A stretch of DNA of 64,000 bases from Neoceratodus forsteri (GCA_016271365.2 CM057456.1:1396457001-1396521000); one strand, 5' to 3'. Positions 9,756-20,660 are shown, counted from the first letter of the stretch. The notes: a model not told the origin generated them from the letters alone. Translations and numbers: made by a program.

Positions 9756-11530
9756 TCACATTATTATTACAAGAAAGAGGTCATGCCAGATTAGGAGAAA
9801 CAAATAGGGAAAAAGTCCAGAACAGAGAGGGTAAGTGAATGGTGTGGGGAGCAGACAATAGCAGGAGAAAAGGTTTCCCAAACATGTCTTTGTCAAATAA
9901 CGGAACAGGGTGGGTAGTGAGAAAATAGGAGGTTTAATCAGGGCAGTCACAGGAGCTGAGGTGGCAAGGTGAGAGACAAGCCTTGATTTGAAAATACCTA
10001 GAGAGGTGGAGGCAGTAATATGAGTGCTGAGGGCATTTAGCCAGCTGGGGGCACGATAGGCAAATGATCTTTGTCCCTGAGAAGTCCGGCATCGGGGGAC
10101 TTGGAGAGGCTGGTGTTCTGATCTTCTGGTAAAATGGGTGCTAGCACTTGGGCATAACAGGTCTTGGATACAGGGTGGAGTGAGGCCCAGAGTGGATTTT
10201 TTCTCATCAGGAAGGTAAGGTACTTTATCCGGTTTGAGAGTTGCAACCAACCTGAGTCAGCATAGAGTTCACATGTACGCCGATGTGCACCAGTGAGCAG
10301 CCGACAGGCCTTATTTAGGGATGTTTATGCACTAAGTGCTGTAGTAGTGACAGATCTGTATATAACTAAGCCATAGTCAACGACTGAGATGATAGAAGAT
10401 TGGATGGCAATCCTCAGTGCAGAATGGGTAAGAAGCTGTCGGTTCCGATACAGAATCCCAATTCGCTGATTAATAGTTTTTGCTGTACTATCAATGTGAG
10501 TTGCAAAGGTTAGGCCTTGATCAAAGTTGATTCCAAGATATTTGAAACTTGGCACTTGTTCAAGGGTATTTCCTAGGTATGTATTAATGGTGAGTGGGAC
10601 TTGCCGTTTCTTGTTTTGCGGGTTAGAGAAGAGCATGGATTTAGTTTTTTTGTGGTTTAGAACCAGCTTATGTTCAAGGAACCACATCTCAACTTTGCAA
10701 AAGCATGCTGAAGGTTGAGGCCAAGAGGTTGGATCTTTATGAGTGGCAAGAATCACGGCATCGTCGGCATAGAGGATTATTTGTTCAGGGCAGGATTTGG
10801 GGAGGAGTTTAGGAAAAGGCTGAAAAGGAGGGGCCCAGGATGGATCCCTGGGAACTCCTTAGCAACCGGTTTTGAGTCTGAGAGAACTCCAGCTACTTTT
10901 ACAGATTGAGAGCGCTGGAGCAAGGTAATTTTACCCAGCCACCAGGACCCTGTGAGAGCCCTAGGATAGAAGTTGTTTGATAAGTAGGCCATGGTGAACT
11001 GTATCAAATGCCTTGGTTAAGTCAATGTAGACTGCTCCAGTTAGGTTTCCTTTGTCCATGGCATTGTGGATTGCTCCTGAGAATTCAAGTAGGGCAGTCG
11101 ATGTGCTGTGCCCTTTCCTAAATCCATGCTACTGAGTGCATAGGATGTTGTGCTTTCAGGTAGTCTGAAAGTTGGTCCGCCACCAAGCGCTCAAGGGCCT
11201 TAGAGAGAGGTGGTAGTATTGATATCGGAGATAGTTACCAGGCAGTGACTTATCACCACTTTATGCACTGGAGTGACAACTGCAGCCTTCCATTTCCTAG
11301 GGAATTGGCTGTAGCAGAGGGAGAGATTGAAAATTTTTTGTGAGGGGAGCAGTACTTCCTCCAGAGTGAGGGCCAGAAGTTTAAGGTCAATAGTGTCGCT
11401 GCTTGCTCGGACTTAGAAATGGCCTTCTTTACATATTTATAGACTTCATGTGCCTTTACTAGTTTGAAATGGAAGGGTGGTTTGGTTGAGAGGCAGTAGT
11501 AGAAGTAGAAATTGGAGGGTCAGCATCAGT
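9756..11530 (-). pseudogene. L2 reverse transcriptase and C-terminal domain
   Basis: Minus-strand reverse transcriptase, which copies the LINE RNA at the nicked target. Motif A reads VYIDLTKAFDTVHH (about 11040-10985). Motif C reads YADD at 10771-10760 with both aspartates kept. Downstream NHKKTKSMLF and FKYLGINFDQGLTF match the L2 thumb region. The C-terminal part (10250-9900) reads RSFAYRAPSWLNALS, as in the L2 at 47090-47120. A stop near 10325 and several frameshifts separate these blocks, so one protein is not encoded. It follows directly on the endonuclease at 11538. Confidence 0.85.
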
Positions 11531-11537
11531 GAAGAAA

Positions 11538-12880
11538 TCATGAGAGGACACCACTAAGGTCCGTGAAGGTATCATTTAGGGTGTTTGCAGTGATCTCTGG
11601 GTCTAATGTAGTGGTTCCATCCACATTCATTATTGTAGGAGAGGATTTGGACTGCTGACTCATGATATTCTTTATGTTGTCCCAGAAGGATTTCCCTTCG
11701 CCCCAGGAGTTGGAGAGGGCATTCTTGAAGTAGGAGCTCTTCATCAAGCGGATCTGTTTAGTACATTGGTTGCAAGCCTGTTTATACTTTTGAATGTCCG
11801 ACAGAGTGCCAATAGCTCTTGCAGTGGCCCAGAGGTGATCCCTACTTTTGAGTTGTGCCAATAGCTTTGCCGTGAGCCAGGGATTTGTGAGTGCTTTGAT
11901 TTTGCGCTTTTTTACTGGTGCATAGGTGTCACAGGCAGTGTTGAAAGTAGTAATAAAGTAATCACAGGCAGTGTTGAAAGTAGTAATAAAGTAATCAAGG
12001 GCTAGGTCAACATCTTGAGTTTTATAAATCAAGGACCAGTCTATCTGCCTAAGACAGGTCTTGAGATGAGTAAGGTTGCCATAAGGTAGGACTCTGCTAT
12101 AGATGGTTTTTGGAGGCGGCTTACGAAACTTATTTGTCCAGGTACATATTATTGGAGAGTGATCACTGAGCGAGTCAGGGAGAACACTTACATTGGTTAT
12201 ACGGGTAGGGTGGCTGGTAAGGATCCAGTCAATGAGGGTGCTGGTCCCTGATTTGTAGTTTTTCCTGGTAGGGGAGTTTACCACTTGTGTTAAATTTGCT
12301 GCTAGGATGGCATCTTTGTTTGACCCTGCATCAGGAGCAAGCCAATTTATATTAAAGTCCCCAAGGAGAAGGAGTTCGATGTCAGAAGGTTGTGTACTTA
12401 CGAACTCGAGGACAGCCTGTAGGCCGGAATCAGGATCTTTTGGTGGGATATAGACAGCAGCAATCGTGAGGACTTTGTTTTGGGCACCAAGTAGTATCTT
12501 GATAGGGAGGAGTTGCACTGAGGTTTCTGTGGTGGGGAAGAACCAGGGAGACAGGTGAGGTAGTCCTTTATGTAGATTGCACACCCACCACCCCTTTTCG
12601 AGGTCCTATCAAGCCTGAATATCTTGTAACCTTGTATAGAGATGGCATGATCCGAGACATTAGGTGTCAGCCAAGTTCGACGATGGCAAGGATATCCGGT
12701 TTGTGTTGGCTGGCAAAGATTTGAAGGGAGGCCAGTTTTGGGAGGAGACTGCAGATGTTTAAGGTAGCAATTTTGAGCCCCTCCATTTTGGCAGGCTTTT
12801 TGTTGTACTGTAGGAGACAGGGCCAGGATTTGAGTGGACACTTCCTGATATCAAGAGGAGGAGGAGTAGGAGTTTAAGAG
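11538..12880 (-). pseudogene. L2 AP endonuclease with N-terminal 2A-like motif
   Basis: The long frame 12584-11538 contains the APE-type endonuclease. Visible blocks are ILVGD-type LLLGDFNINWL, IDWILTSHPTRITNVSVLPDS and SDHSPIICTW, the last with the conserved SDH. The N-terminal endonuclease part (12780-12600) reads DILAIVETWL-like with ETWL and RGGGCAIYIK, but in other frames, so at least one frameshift lies near 12590. Upstream, at about 12850-12800, the strand encodes a run of leucines then GSVHSNPGP, a 2A-like motif that has lost the usual D and E. A 33-bp in-frame duplication lies at 11931-11996. Confidence 0.85.
11931..11996 (-). repeat. 33-bp perfect in-frame tandem duplication
   Basis: Units 11931-11963 and 11964-11996 are identical and add the eleven residues DYFITTFNTAC a second time to the endonuclease-RT linker of the L2 protein. 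The frame is kept. Confidence 0.97.
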
Positions 12881-12890
12881 ACAGTTGCTG

Positions 12891-13604
12891 TACTTTGTAG
12901 TCAATAGAATTACACTTCGAGGCTTATGCGGCTTGGACCAGTGCAGGCGCTAGGGACCCAGAGCAAGGAGGTTGTTAGTAATAGAGGATGATATGCCCAT
13001 TTATCCTTGTTGTAGCTTGTCAGTTGCACCCAGTCGCTTGCAGATAGGTACCTGGTGGTTAAGTCAGAAGCCAAAAGAATGATCAGCAGCTGAGGTCCAG
13101 AGTCACTGAAATGTTAAAATTCCTGAAGGTGATTAACTTTGCCTGCACATATGCAGGATGTGAAATCCCTTTGTCTGTATGCTTCTTTGTCATTCAAACA
13201 GGTTGCTGAAAAGCCCACATACAGATCATGGAGCAGGTCAGACGAAAATGTGGATTCCAGCAGGACCCAGAGTCACCAAGTTTGTCAGATGTAGTTGCTT
13301 CACTTACGTTTTGCTTGGGATAGCTTCCAAAAAGTTGATTTTAAAATGAAAATAAAGATACCTGATGATGATTTTTTTGCAGAAATCCAGTCCAGGAGAC
13401 TTTCACGGATGTAGTGAGCAAGAATGGTATAGTTACCAGAAGGAGAAAAACATGTAAATCCACAAAAACTAAGCTACAGACAAACACAAGCAGCCACCAC
13501 ACAGACCCAGGGGGCGTGGTGATTGTATTCCAAGAAAGTATTGTTATGAGTCACTTTTCTATATGTTTTTGTCAACAATCTGTCTCCATCTTTATAATCT
13601 CAGA
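12891..13604. other. Unannotated spacer, probably PLE-derived on its right side
   Basis: No conserved protein motif seen on either strand. A 91-residue plus-strand frame at 13414-13689 resembles nothing I know, and it overlaps the repeat at 13605, so I do not call it a gene. Confidence 0.4.
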
Positions 13605-13762
13605 TCTTAGACAAACGAATGTGTATCCATGCAGAAAACATGTGGCATTTATACCTTATGAAGTTAGGAATCATGGAAATACAGGGTGAGTGTTCATTTG
13701 TTCAAAATTTTGAGTTTGACCTTGTGCACTTGAGTCTGACCTCCTGGCAAGTGATGGTAAAG
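13605..13762 (+). repeat. PLE-linked repeat, inverted relative to 7728-7876
   Basis: Reverse-complement match to 7728-7876, with the same landmarks in opposite order (AGGTATAAAT-type, GAGTGTTCA, TTTGACCTTGTGCACTT). The two copies bracket about 5.7 kb that includes the L2 and a SINE. Confidence 0.75.
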
Positions 13763-13947
13763 GACACAAAATGATCTTTAAAAAGGCGCACTATAATTGA
13801 TAACAAGTATGTAGATCTCACGAGTTCTAAGATTTTAAGAGATACAGATTTTTACAGCAATCTACAGATTAGCAAATTGATAATAAAGTGAAATGCTTAG
13901 GGAGTGATTATTCGGTACATCTGCGTTGCATATTTGCTGGGAGGTTA

Positions 13948-14240
13948 CATAGAAACATGGACTTTGACGGCAGATAAGGACTGCTTGGCCCACCTAGTCT
14001 GCCCATTCCCTATATATATTGGATAAGCTGCAGATTCTAGTTAACCAACAGCCTACTTCCTCCTACCCTTCACTATAATTGCCTTATGTCTGTCCCATGC
14101 ATTCTTGAATTCCCCCACTGTTTTTGACCCCACAGCCTCTTCAGGAATGTGGTTCCATGCGACCACCACCCTCTCCGTGAAAAAATACTTTCTGACGTTG
14201 CCCCTGATTTGTCCCCCCTCATTGTAGTTTTTTCACAAGC
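13948..14240 (-). mobile_element. CR1 LINE 3' tip
   Basis: Minus-strand CR1 3' end. On the plus strand it starts ATAGAAACATGGACTTTGA and CGGCAGATAAGG, the 3' terminus shared with the CR1 copies at 18981 and 32887. The minus strand encodes remnants of the final reverse transcriptase residues, with FSRRGWWSHGT matching FTERVV-type ends elsewhere. It is strongly 5' truncated. Confidence 0.8.
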
Positions 14241-14568
14241 TACCTGCTGATTGGGCACTTTTCCTGAGTGCTTAAGACGTCTCTTTTTTTATGACATCAT
14301 TCAGCAGTGACTCATAAGCACAAAGACTCACTACCGAGTCATATCAGGCACCGACCTGACTGCAGTGAACATCAACCACCCACAGTGGTGGCTGGTTGAG
14401 GACACCTTTAGATTCGTCTAAACTGGTAAGAGACATTTGCTCTTAAAATAATGGGGTGGAATGGTTGTAGAATGTTGTTAAAAATTTACAAATTACAATT
14501 GATTTTGTCCTTTGAAAACAATTCAATTAAATATGTATGCTGTGTATTTTTAAAGTACAGGACCACTG

Positions 14569-14612
14569 TTCCCTTGATAAAGCCAAAGGGTATTGGCAAA
14601 AGCGTCTGGGAA
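14569..14612 (+). ncRNA. Degenerate hammerhead-ribozyme-like motif of a PLE
   Basis: The parts are in the order of a type I hammerhead. TTCCC at 14569-14573 can pair with GGGAA at 14608-14612 as stem I. Next comes TTGATAA, where CTGATGA is expected. GCCAA/TTGGC form a five-pair stem II. Then comes AAAA, where GAAA is expected, followed by GCGTC ahead of the stem I partner. PLE terminal repeats are known to carry hammerhead motifs. The core substitutions should abolish cleavage. The surrounding 14241-14690 has no other clear content and is probably PLE-derived. Confidence 0.45.
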
Positions 14613-14984
14613 TACTGTTTTGGAATGGCCACAGCAAAGAGAATCATGTGTTCAAGTAAACTTAAATGAGACTACTGTGAAATTAAGTCTGCTGGTTGAT
14701 CCTTTACATCATGTTTTTTGGAGCTGAAATTCAACACCAAAAAGTGCACATTGATGCACATAGGGAACAAGATCTCCAGAATGCGGTATGGAATGGGAGG
14801 GGTTAAGCTGGGTGCTATCTCTGAGGAGTGGGAACTAGGAGTCATAAGTGATGCACTTAAATAATCTAGCCAGTGTAACAAGGCCTACAGTAAAGCAAAC
14901 AGGACCTTGGGGTATGAACATACAACAAAGCCAGCAGAATGAGGCCATTAGACCTGTCGCGTCTGCTCATATTGCATGGTCCTC

Positions 14985-15197
14985 AGCACCAGCTAATGAC
15001 ACTGCACTCCCCCCCCCCCCCAACCAGCCCAGCACACTAAGCCTGGGCTTGTTACCAGATGTGTCCTGGAAGCACAGGGAAGTCAAGGTGACTTGCTCAT
15101 GGTCACACAGTATGCAGGTGGTGGCTGAGGGATTCAAACTTAGTTCTCCAGGTTTGTAGCTCAGTATTCTTACCCACTACACTATACTGCCACCCCT
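14985..15197 (-). mobile_element. MIR-like CORE-SINE
   Basis: On the minus strand it starts with a tRNA-like head (GGCAGTATAGTGTAGTGGGT, A-box-like, then TTTGAATCCCTC, B-box-like). CTGTGTGACCATGAGCAAGT follows, which matches the conserved core of MIR-type SINEs. A C-run lies at its distal end. At 14925-14984 a short minus-strand CR1 tip adjoins it (AAAGCCAGCAGAATG, as at 49650). A related copy is at 27900-28078. Confidence 0.8.
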
Positions 15198-15534
15198 ATA
15201 TGTATCAGGAGGGTTTTTTACAGCAGGAGGAGAGAGGCATTACTGCCCTTTCTATAGATCACGGGTGAAGCCACAAGTGGAGCACTGTGCTCAGTTCTTG
15301 AGTCCTTACCTAAGGAATGGTAAGGACAAGGTGGAAGCGGTGTAGTGTAGGGCAGCCAGTATGATTCAGGGCCAGCAGGGCAGATCCTATGAGGACGGTC
15401 ATATCATGGCACTGAACATGCACTCACTCCAGGCCAGAGGAGAGACAGGATGATGTGAAAGAGACCTTCGAGTTCCTGAAAGGAATGAACAAGGTGAACT
15501 GTGAGGAACTGTTCAACAGAAGTAGTGAATCTAT

Positions 15535-16146
15535 CTGGCCCGGTGGCACTGAGGGCTTAGGTGCTGGATGCCACACCGGCGACCCATGTTCGGGAACGAG
15601 CACAGGTTGTCGGGGTCAGGCAGGGACAGGAAAGGACTAAGCATCCCAGGGACTGCTCTCCTTTCCTGGGGAGGGGGTTCCACCGCCACTGCTCTAGTGG
15701 CCTCTAAGCGGCAGCTGAGAGTTCTGGCAAGCGGCCGCAATATAGAGGAAGAGCTGCAGCGGACGAAAGGTGTTGTGGGTGCGTACATGTTGTGCAGGAC
15801 ATCATTGCCATTCAAGCTCTGGGAGGAACTACTACTGAAAACCCCTTGGCTCTGGTGGGGCTAGGGACCACCCCCACGCCCAATGCCGAGTACGGCGGCT
15901 GCCTCTGGTGCTCCCTCCACCCCCAGATTGCCTGACTAGATTTGCAGAAAGGTCATCCAGGGAGAAGGATGGTTCTGCCCCGGGGGGCTTAAATCTGGAG
16001 GACCAGGTACCAGACGAGTGGTAGAGGAGCTAGGGAGCCGGATGGCAGGACTGGGTCCACGGCATGGTGGGATGGAGATGCAGTCAAGTGCCTTCACTGG
16101 AGAGACTCTGGGGCCAAGGAGCAAAAAAGAATTTTTTTTGGGGGGG
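15535..16146 (+). mobile_element. tRNA-derived SINE, long form (612 bp)
   Basis: Flanked by an exact 17-bp TSD at 15518-15534 and 16147-16163 (AGAAGTAGTGAATCTAT). The head CTGGCCCGGTGGCACTGAGG and the B-box region GACCCATGTTCGGGAAC match the SINE at 8914, and the length is almost the same (612 versus 615 bp). It inserted into the plus-strand CR1. The long TSD and near-intact ends indicate LINE-type mobilisation. Confidence 0.9.
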
Positions 16147-16833
16147 AGAAGTAGTGAATCTATAACACAAGGACATAAGTAGAAGCTGGGGGGGGGGAGG
16201 GACCTTAAGAAAATTTTACTTTACAGAGAGAGTGGTTGAGTCATGGAACAGTCTGCCAATGGAGGTGGTGGGCACCAAAACCACTAATGGTTTCAAACAC
16301 GTTGGGACAGAGTTAAGAGCTTAGTTGCTTAGTAGGGTAGTAGTAAGATGGGGAGTGGATAGCGTAGACAAAAACCTTGTATTGTCAAAAGGTCTTGGGT
16401 TATGATAGGGTGTTATAGACAGGCTGGATGGACCATTGATCTTTTTCTAGCATCACTGTCTATGTTTCCATGTTTGGATTTGGACTGGATCATCCTGTTA
16501 TCCTCAACGAGGATGTCCCCTCCATTAGCCCACAGCTTTGGAACTATAAGCCGTCGGCATCAGGACCACCCGGAAACTTTTTGCTAGCTAGTCCACGATG
16601 GCATGTATGGTTGACACATATATAACGTGGGTGGCCCCAACACTCCTCAGTTCTTTCTCCCACTGTCAACCATCCTCGTCGGACCTGCTAATGAAAACAA
16701 TGTCGACAAAGCTGTTGCCATTTCTGTCCATTTTTTAAATACTTTTTCAGTGTTACTGTCATTGTCTCTGCATGCTGCCGAAGTCTATAGACCCTTAATT
16801 CAGATATCGTGTCTCCAGTTATAAGATTTACAA

Positions 16834-17384
16834 AAATGATATGCACTCCGTTTGTGTGTGTTGTTTGGACCCTTCTTGCAAGGTGAGGACTTGTGAGATT
16901 TGCCAGAGTTTCAACCAGGCTACAGGGTGAGACTGTCTTAAGGCTCTAGAAACCTTCCTTGCTCAAAAAGCATTAAAAGCCATGGAGAAGGAAAAGGGCT
17001 CCAAGTTCGCTTCTCTCTTGCCGCCATCTGAGAAACAGTTTATGAAACTGAAAGAAAAGGACAAGTAAAAGGGTGTTGTCTCAGGCCTCCTCCTCATCCA
17101 GCCATAAACACAAAAGCAGAGATAAAGACAAAGCCCTTTTGCCGGCAGGGTCCCTGTCACCATTGAAAACAGGTACATCCTATCAGTGTCTCCTCCAGCG
17201 GCATCGACAAAAGCCCCCCCCCCCCCGACCTGATACACCAGGGTCGGAGTCTGGCTCAGGCACTGCCATACCTACAACGGAAGGTATGTTGCCATTGTCA
17301 TTGGGCTCTGGCCTTTCAATGCAGGTCCTTTACCCATTTCAGGGTGCCATTGACTCCCAGGCCGTGCTGACATCATTTTCAGAT
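16834..17384 (+). pseudogene. DIRS-B1 gag-like ORF, N-terminal part
   Basis: Near 16845-16925 the translation reads HSVCVCCLDPSCKVRTCEIC followed by QSFNQATG. This matches HDTCICCLGQDHDIKACKVC followed by HGFNLATP in B2 and the CLFCLGPDHLVEECDHC block of DIRS-C. The cysteine/histidine spacing suggests a small zinc-binding motif in the gag-like protein. A charged region (MEKEKGSKF, KLKEKDK) and a Ser/Pro-rich part follow. The ORF is broken at 17384 by B2 and resumes at 24326. Confidence 0.7.
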
Positions 17385-17600
17385 CTTCATTGAGGGTATC
17401 TCTTGCATCAGGCCACACCTGTGAAACTATAGCTGACAGGCACTAGGACCACACGGAAACTTTTCTAGCTAGCAGTCTACAAGGGTCCATCCATGATGAC
17501 ATCAGATGCTGGCAACGTCCCTCCCATATAAACGTGGGTGGCCCCACACCCTCCTCAGTTCTTTTCCTGCCATCAGCCTTCGAACGTTGGACTCCATGGA
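17385..17600. repeat. DIRS-B2 left inverted terminal repeat
   Basis: Inverted complement of 24110-24310. It contains TCTCTTGCATCAGGCCACAC, TTCTAGCTAGCAGTCTACAA and CTCCTCAGTTCTT. A stretch CATATAAACGTGGGTGGCCC may include a TATA-like promoter element (ATATAAA near 17517), since DIRS ITRs act as promoters. Confidence 0.85.
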
Positions 17601-17757
17601 GACACCGCTGCTTCAGTTGACCGCCAAAACTTTACTCTTCTTTTCTTTTCTCACCCTAGTTTCTGTATCCCTTTATCTTTTAAAGTGATTTCAGAATTTT
17701 GTTCATGCTGACCAACCCCGAGAAGCTCTTTCGTTATTGGGGGTGTAGTAAAAAGAA

Positions 17758-18112
17758 CTTTTTTTCCCCCATACATATTTTATGCCCCATTTTTTTTCCC
17801 CCGTTTTTCACCCATCCCAATTCTTGGCCACACACATGTGGATGGCCAGCCACTGTGGCTTGAGACACCCTCCCGCAACTTGCCACTCCCTCCCGCCTAT
17901 GCTAGCCACTGTACCTTCACCCAATGGCAGCAGAACTATGGGGGAGTGATGACCACCCAAGGAGGGGAAGCTGCCCCATAGCTGCTCAGTCCTGCTCTCA
18001 CCCCCCCCCCGTGCTGGCTCCCTGATGACCCAAGTCTGTATCTGAACCCGGGTCGCCAGTGTGACAAGAGGCAAGGCATCCAGTGCCTCAACCCTCTGCA
18101 CCACCGGGCCAG
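17758..18112 (-). mobile_element. tRNA-derived SINE (minus strand)
   Basis: TSD copies at 17744-17757 and 18113-18126 (TGTAGTAAAAAGAA / TGTGGTAAGAAGAT, two mismatches). On the minus strand the head reads CTGGCCCGGTGGTGCAGAGG, then GGCACTGGATGCC and a B-box CCGGGTTCAGATAC. The T-runs at 17758-17766 and 17791-17798 are the A-rich tail. It belongs to the SINE family at 8914, 15535 and 52638, and sits before the gag coding start of DIRS-B2. Confidence 0.88.
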
Positions 18113-20660
18113 TGTGGTAAGAAGATCTTCGATAAGGACGACCATGACACCTGCATCTGCTGCCTAGGACAGGACCATGACATTAAGGCCTGCAAGGTCT
18201 GCCATGGATTCAACCTGGCTACGCCATCAGAAGGCCTTAGAATACTTCCTGCTGAAACAGAAGGTCACCCGAATGGAGAAAGAGCTCCAGGCGAGAAGGT
18301 TCTCAGCCTCCTCTGCCCTGTCCATGGGCTCCCACTCTTCCAAGGCCCGGAAGAGTCAGCTAGGAAACACAAGCACCGGGAGAAGGATAAGAGCAAGGAA
18401 ATCCTCCCAGCTCGCTTGTGGTTGCTAGCAAGTTACACTAGCCATGGCGCGAAGTGCGTCTGCTCTGATGGCGAACCCTCTGCCAGCGTTGTACCTCTCA
18501 ACTCCACAGTCCGCCTTGGCAGCGCCTCCTCAGTCTTTCCTTAGCTGGCAGTGGCTCCTTGGCATTGGGTTTTCTCTCTCACCCCCGACGTTCCAGCCCC
18601 TATTGTTCTGGCCCCTCTCTCCTCAGGCCACCAAACAGGAGTTTGCTAGTCCAGTGTGACGGCATTGGCACATGTGTCTGGGTTCAGTCTCCCTAATGTC
18701 TTCATGTTTCCTCAGCCTTTTCTTCAACGCCGGGGAGTCAGTCTCTCTCGTCATTGCCTCAGGCCACTATATCGACACCAGGACCCCAGCCTACCCCAAT
18801 GACATCTCAGCCGTGCCACATCATCACCAGGGCATCAGCCCCTCCCGCTGATGCCTCAGTCCGTATTGCCAGCGCTGGGACCCCAGCCTCCCCTGCTGTC
18901 ACTGCAGGGCATTCCGACATCGATCTCAGTTGATGTCCAGACCATGCCATTCTCCTTTTGAGAGTTCTTGCATCACTTCATAGAAACATATAAACATAGA
19001 AGTTGACGGCAGATAAGGACCGCAAGGCCCATCCAGTCTGCCCATTTCTTTTTCTGCCTTATGAATGTGCCATTGGCCTTTACTCTGTCAATGGCCTATC
19101 TATTCATACTCATCTGTATTGCTCCCTCGTGCCTATCCCATGCCGGTTTGAAGCTCTGCACTGTATTCATATCCACCACTTCCTGAGGTAGGCCGTTCAA
19201 TACATTCACTACCCTTTCTGTGAAAAAGAACTTCCTCACATTACCCCTTAATCGGCCTCCCTCTAATCTCATGCTGTGTCCTCTTGTCCTGCTATTTTTC
19301 TTATATTGAAACATGTTAGACTCTTTCTCTTTGTTAATGCCCTTAAGGTGTTTGAATGTTTCGATCATACCTCTCTCCCTCCTTTGCTCTAGGGTATACA
19401 TATTGAGCTCCGTTAATCTGTCCTCATATGTTTTCTGATGCAGTCCCTGCACCATTTTGGTTGTCCTTCTCTGGACTGCCTCAATCTGGTTAATGTCCTT
19501 GTGAAGGTGTGGCCTCCAGTACTGCATGCAGTACTCCAGATGGGGCCTAACCAGTGTCTTGTAAAGAGGGATTATTACTTCCCTCTTCTGACTCATGATA
19601 CCCCTACTAATATACCCCAACATCCTTCTAGCCTTACCTACTGCTTTAGTGGTCTGCTTGGACCTCCCTCCCTCTCCTGAATCCAGCAACAGGGGTGCCT
19701 ACTGGGCCTTCTCTCACGCCAACGCCCTCCACGGTACCACGTCCTGCCCCCCCCCCCGTGATCCTCCATGCCATCAGTGCCCATTTCTGAGCCAGGCAAT
19801 GAAGATGAATACCATCCTGACCTCCTCCCACATATTGAGGATGAGGAGGATGGGGACGAAGGGGCTGGTAGCCCCGCCCACTCCACCTCCACTGTTTCCT
19901 TAGTGGGGGAGGACTCTACTAAATATGCTCTGAGGTGCCCCTAATTACCTCTTTTTTATCTTGGTGATGAGGCAGTCACAAGCTGGCGTGAGGTTTGATG
20001 CTGAGGAGCAGGATGTCGTCAGGAGGAATCTGATGGAGTACTTGGAGTTGCCAGATACTCCACCCCTAATCATTCCTCCTCTGATGGTGACCTTTGAGGA
20101 TGCTACCATGGCAGCCTGGTACAGGCCAAATTTAATCCTTGCCATGCCCAGAAAGGCAGACAAATTGTACCAGGCGCCCTCAGGGAAGCCATTTTTCACA
20201 GAGCAACCACAGGCAGATTCAGTAGTGATAAGTGCTGCCCGTGATCGGTCCAAGAGACGTAAACATCTTGACTCTCTGCCATCAGATAAGGAATCCAGGA
20301 AGCTGGACCTTATGGGAAAATGGGCCTTTCCATCAGGGTTATGAATTACATTGCCCATATGGTCAAATTTCAGAATACCCTCTGGAGAAAGGCCAAAGCT
20401 GTGGTTGAGGCCTTTGCAGATGATCCCCAGAGGCAGGAACTTCTCAAGGCCCTCCAGTCTGGTGCAGATGTGGGCAGACATCTTTTAAGGTCTGCTTTTG
20501 ATGCCACTGATTCCTCCGCTAAAGTAGCTGCAGTTGGCATCTGCCTGAGATGCATGCTTGGCTCAGGGTGTCTGGATCTGCTACTGATGTCTACAAGCTC
20601 TTTGGGGTAGATGTGCAGGACATACCTTCTGACCTGCAGACCTCGGACAGGACTCTGTGG
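18113..20660 (+). pseudogene. DIRS-B2 gag-like ORF
   Basis: Gag-like protein of DIRS-B2. It starts with KKIFDKDDHDTCICCLGQDH and a CKVCHGF block (zinc-motif-like). Then come a charged part with MEKELQ, a Ser/Pro-rich middle, an acidic stretch near 19800-19900 (EDEEDGDEG), and the conserved C-terminal half. That half reads MPRKADKLYQAPSGKPFF, ADSVVISAARDRS, PSDKES and, after a frameshift near 20330, LSIRVMNYIAHMVKFQ. These blocks match DIRS-C (LPRKSDRLYQAPEGKEFL; ADSVVISAAHDRT). It is interrupted by a CR1 at 18981-19687 and by several stops. Confidence 0.8.
18981..19687 (-). mobile_element. CR1 LINE 3' end inserted in DIRS-B2 gag
   Basis: Minus-strand CR1. The frame 19689-19096 (197 residues) is open and typical for the end of the CR1 reverse transcriptase: [54 protein letters not shown]-type LTELNMYTLEQRRERG, and FFTERVVNVLN. 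The 3' terminus at 18981 has CATAGAAACATATAAACATAG and GACGGCAGATAAGG. The long intact frame suggests a fairly recent insertion. The RT catalytic region is absent through 5' truncation. Confidence 0.9.

Larger units (their letters stand above)
9545..12890 (-). mobile_element. Near-complete L2-type LINE
   Basis: Minus-strand non-LTR element of about 3.35 kb with a signal-like leucine stretch, an AP endonuclease, a reverse transcriptase and a C-terminal domain in L2 order. The 3' end lies at about 9545 in a TTTAGTTTATTG-rich tail. The plus-strand L2 at 43066-47662 has the same domain order and similar motifs. Stops and frameshifts are fewer than in most elements of this window, so it is comparatively young. 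Its 5' end is uncertain because the 5' UTR has no clear mark. Confidence 0.85.
14700..16475 (+). mobile_element. CR1 LINE 3' half, holding two SINEs
   Basis: Plus-strand CR1 without endonuclease. From 14715 it reads remnants of LKFNTKKCTLMHIGN and later blocks such as GLKPQVEHCAQF-like (15270-15300) and a C-terminal IYVKETFEFLKGMNKV near 15455. It ends near 16475 in CTATGTTTCCATG, the sense-strand CR1 terminus. The pieces are 14700-14924, 15198-15534 and 16147-16475, interrupted by a short minus-strand CR1 tip with a CORE-SINE and by a tRNA-SINE. It abuts the left end of DIRS-B1. Confidence 0.75.

Noticed and set aside
13414..13689. 91-residue frame as a host gene
   Set aside because: No recognisable domain and its end overlaps a PLE-linked repeat.
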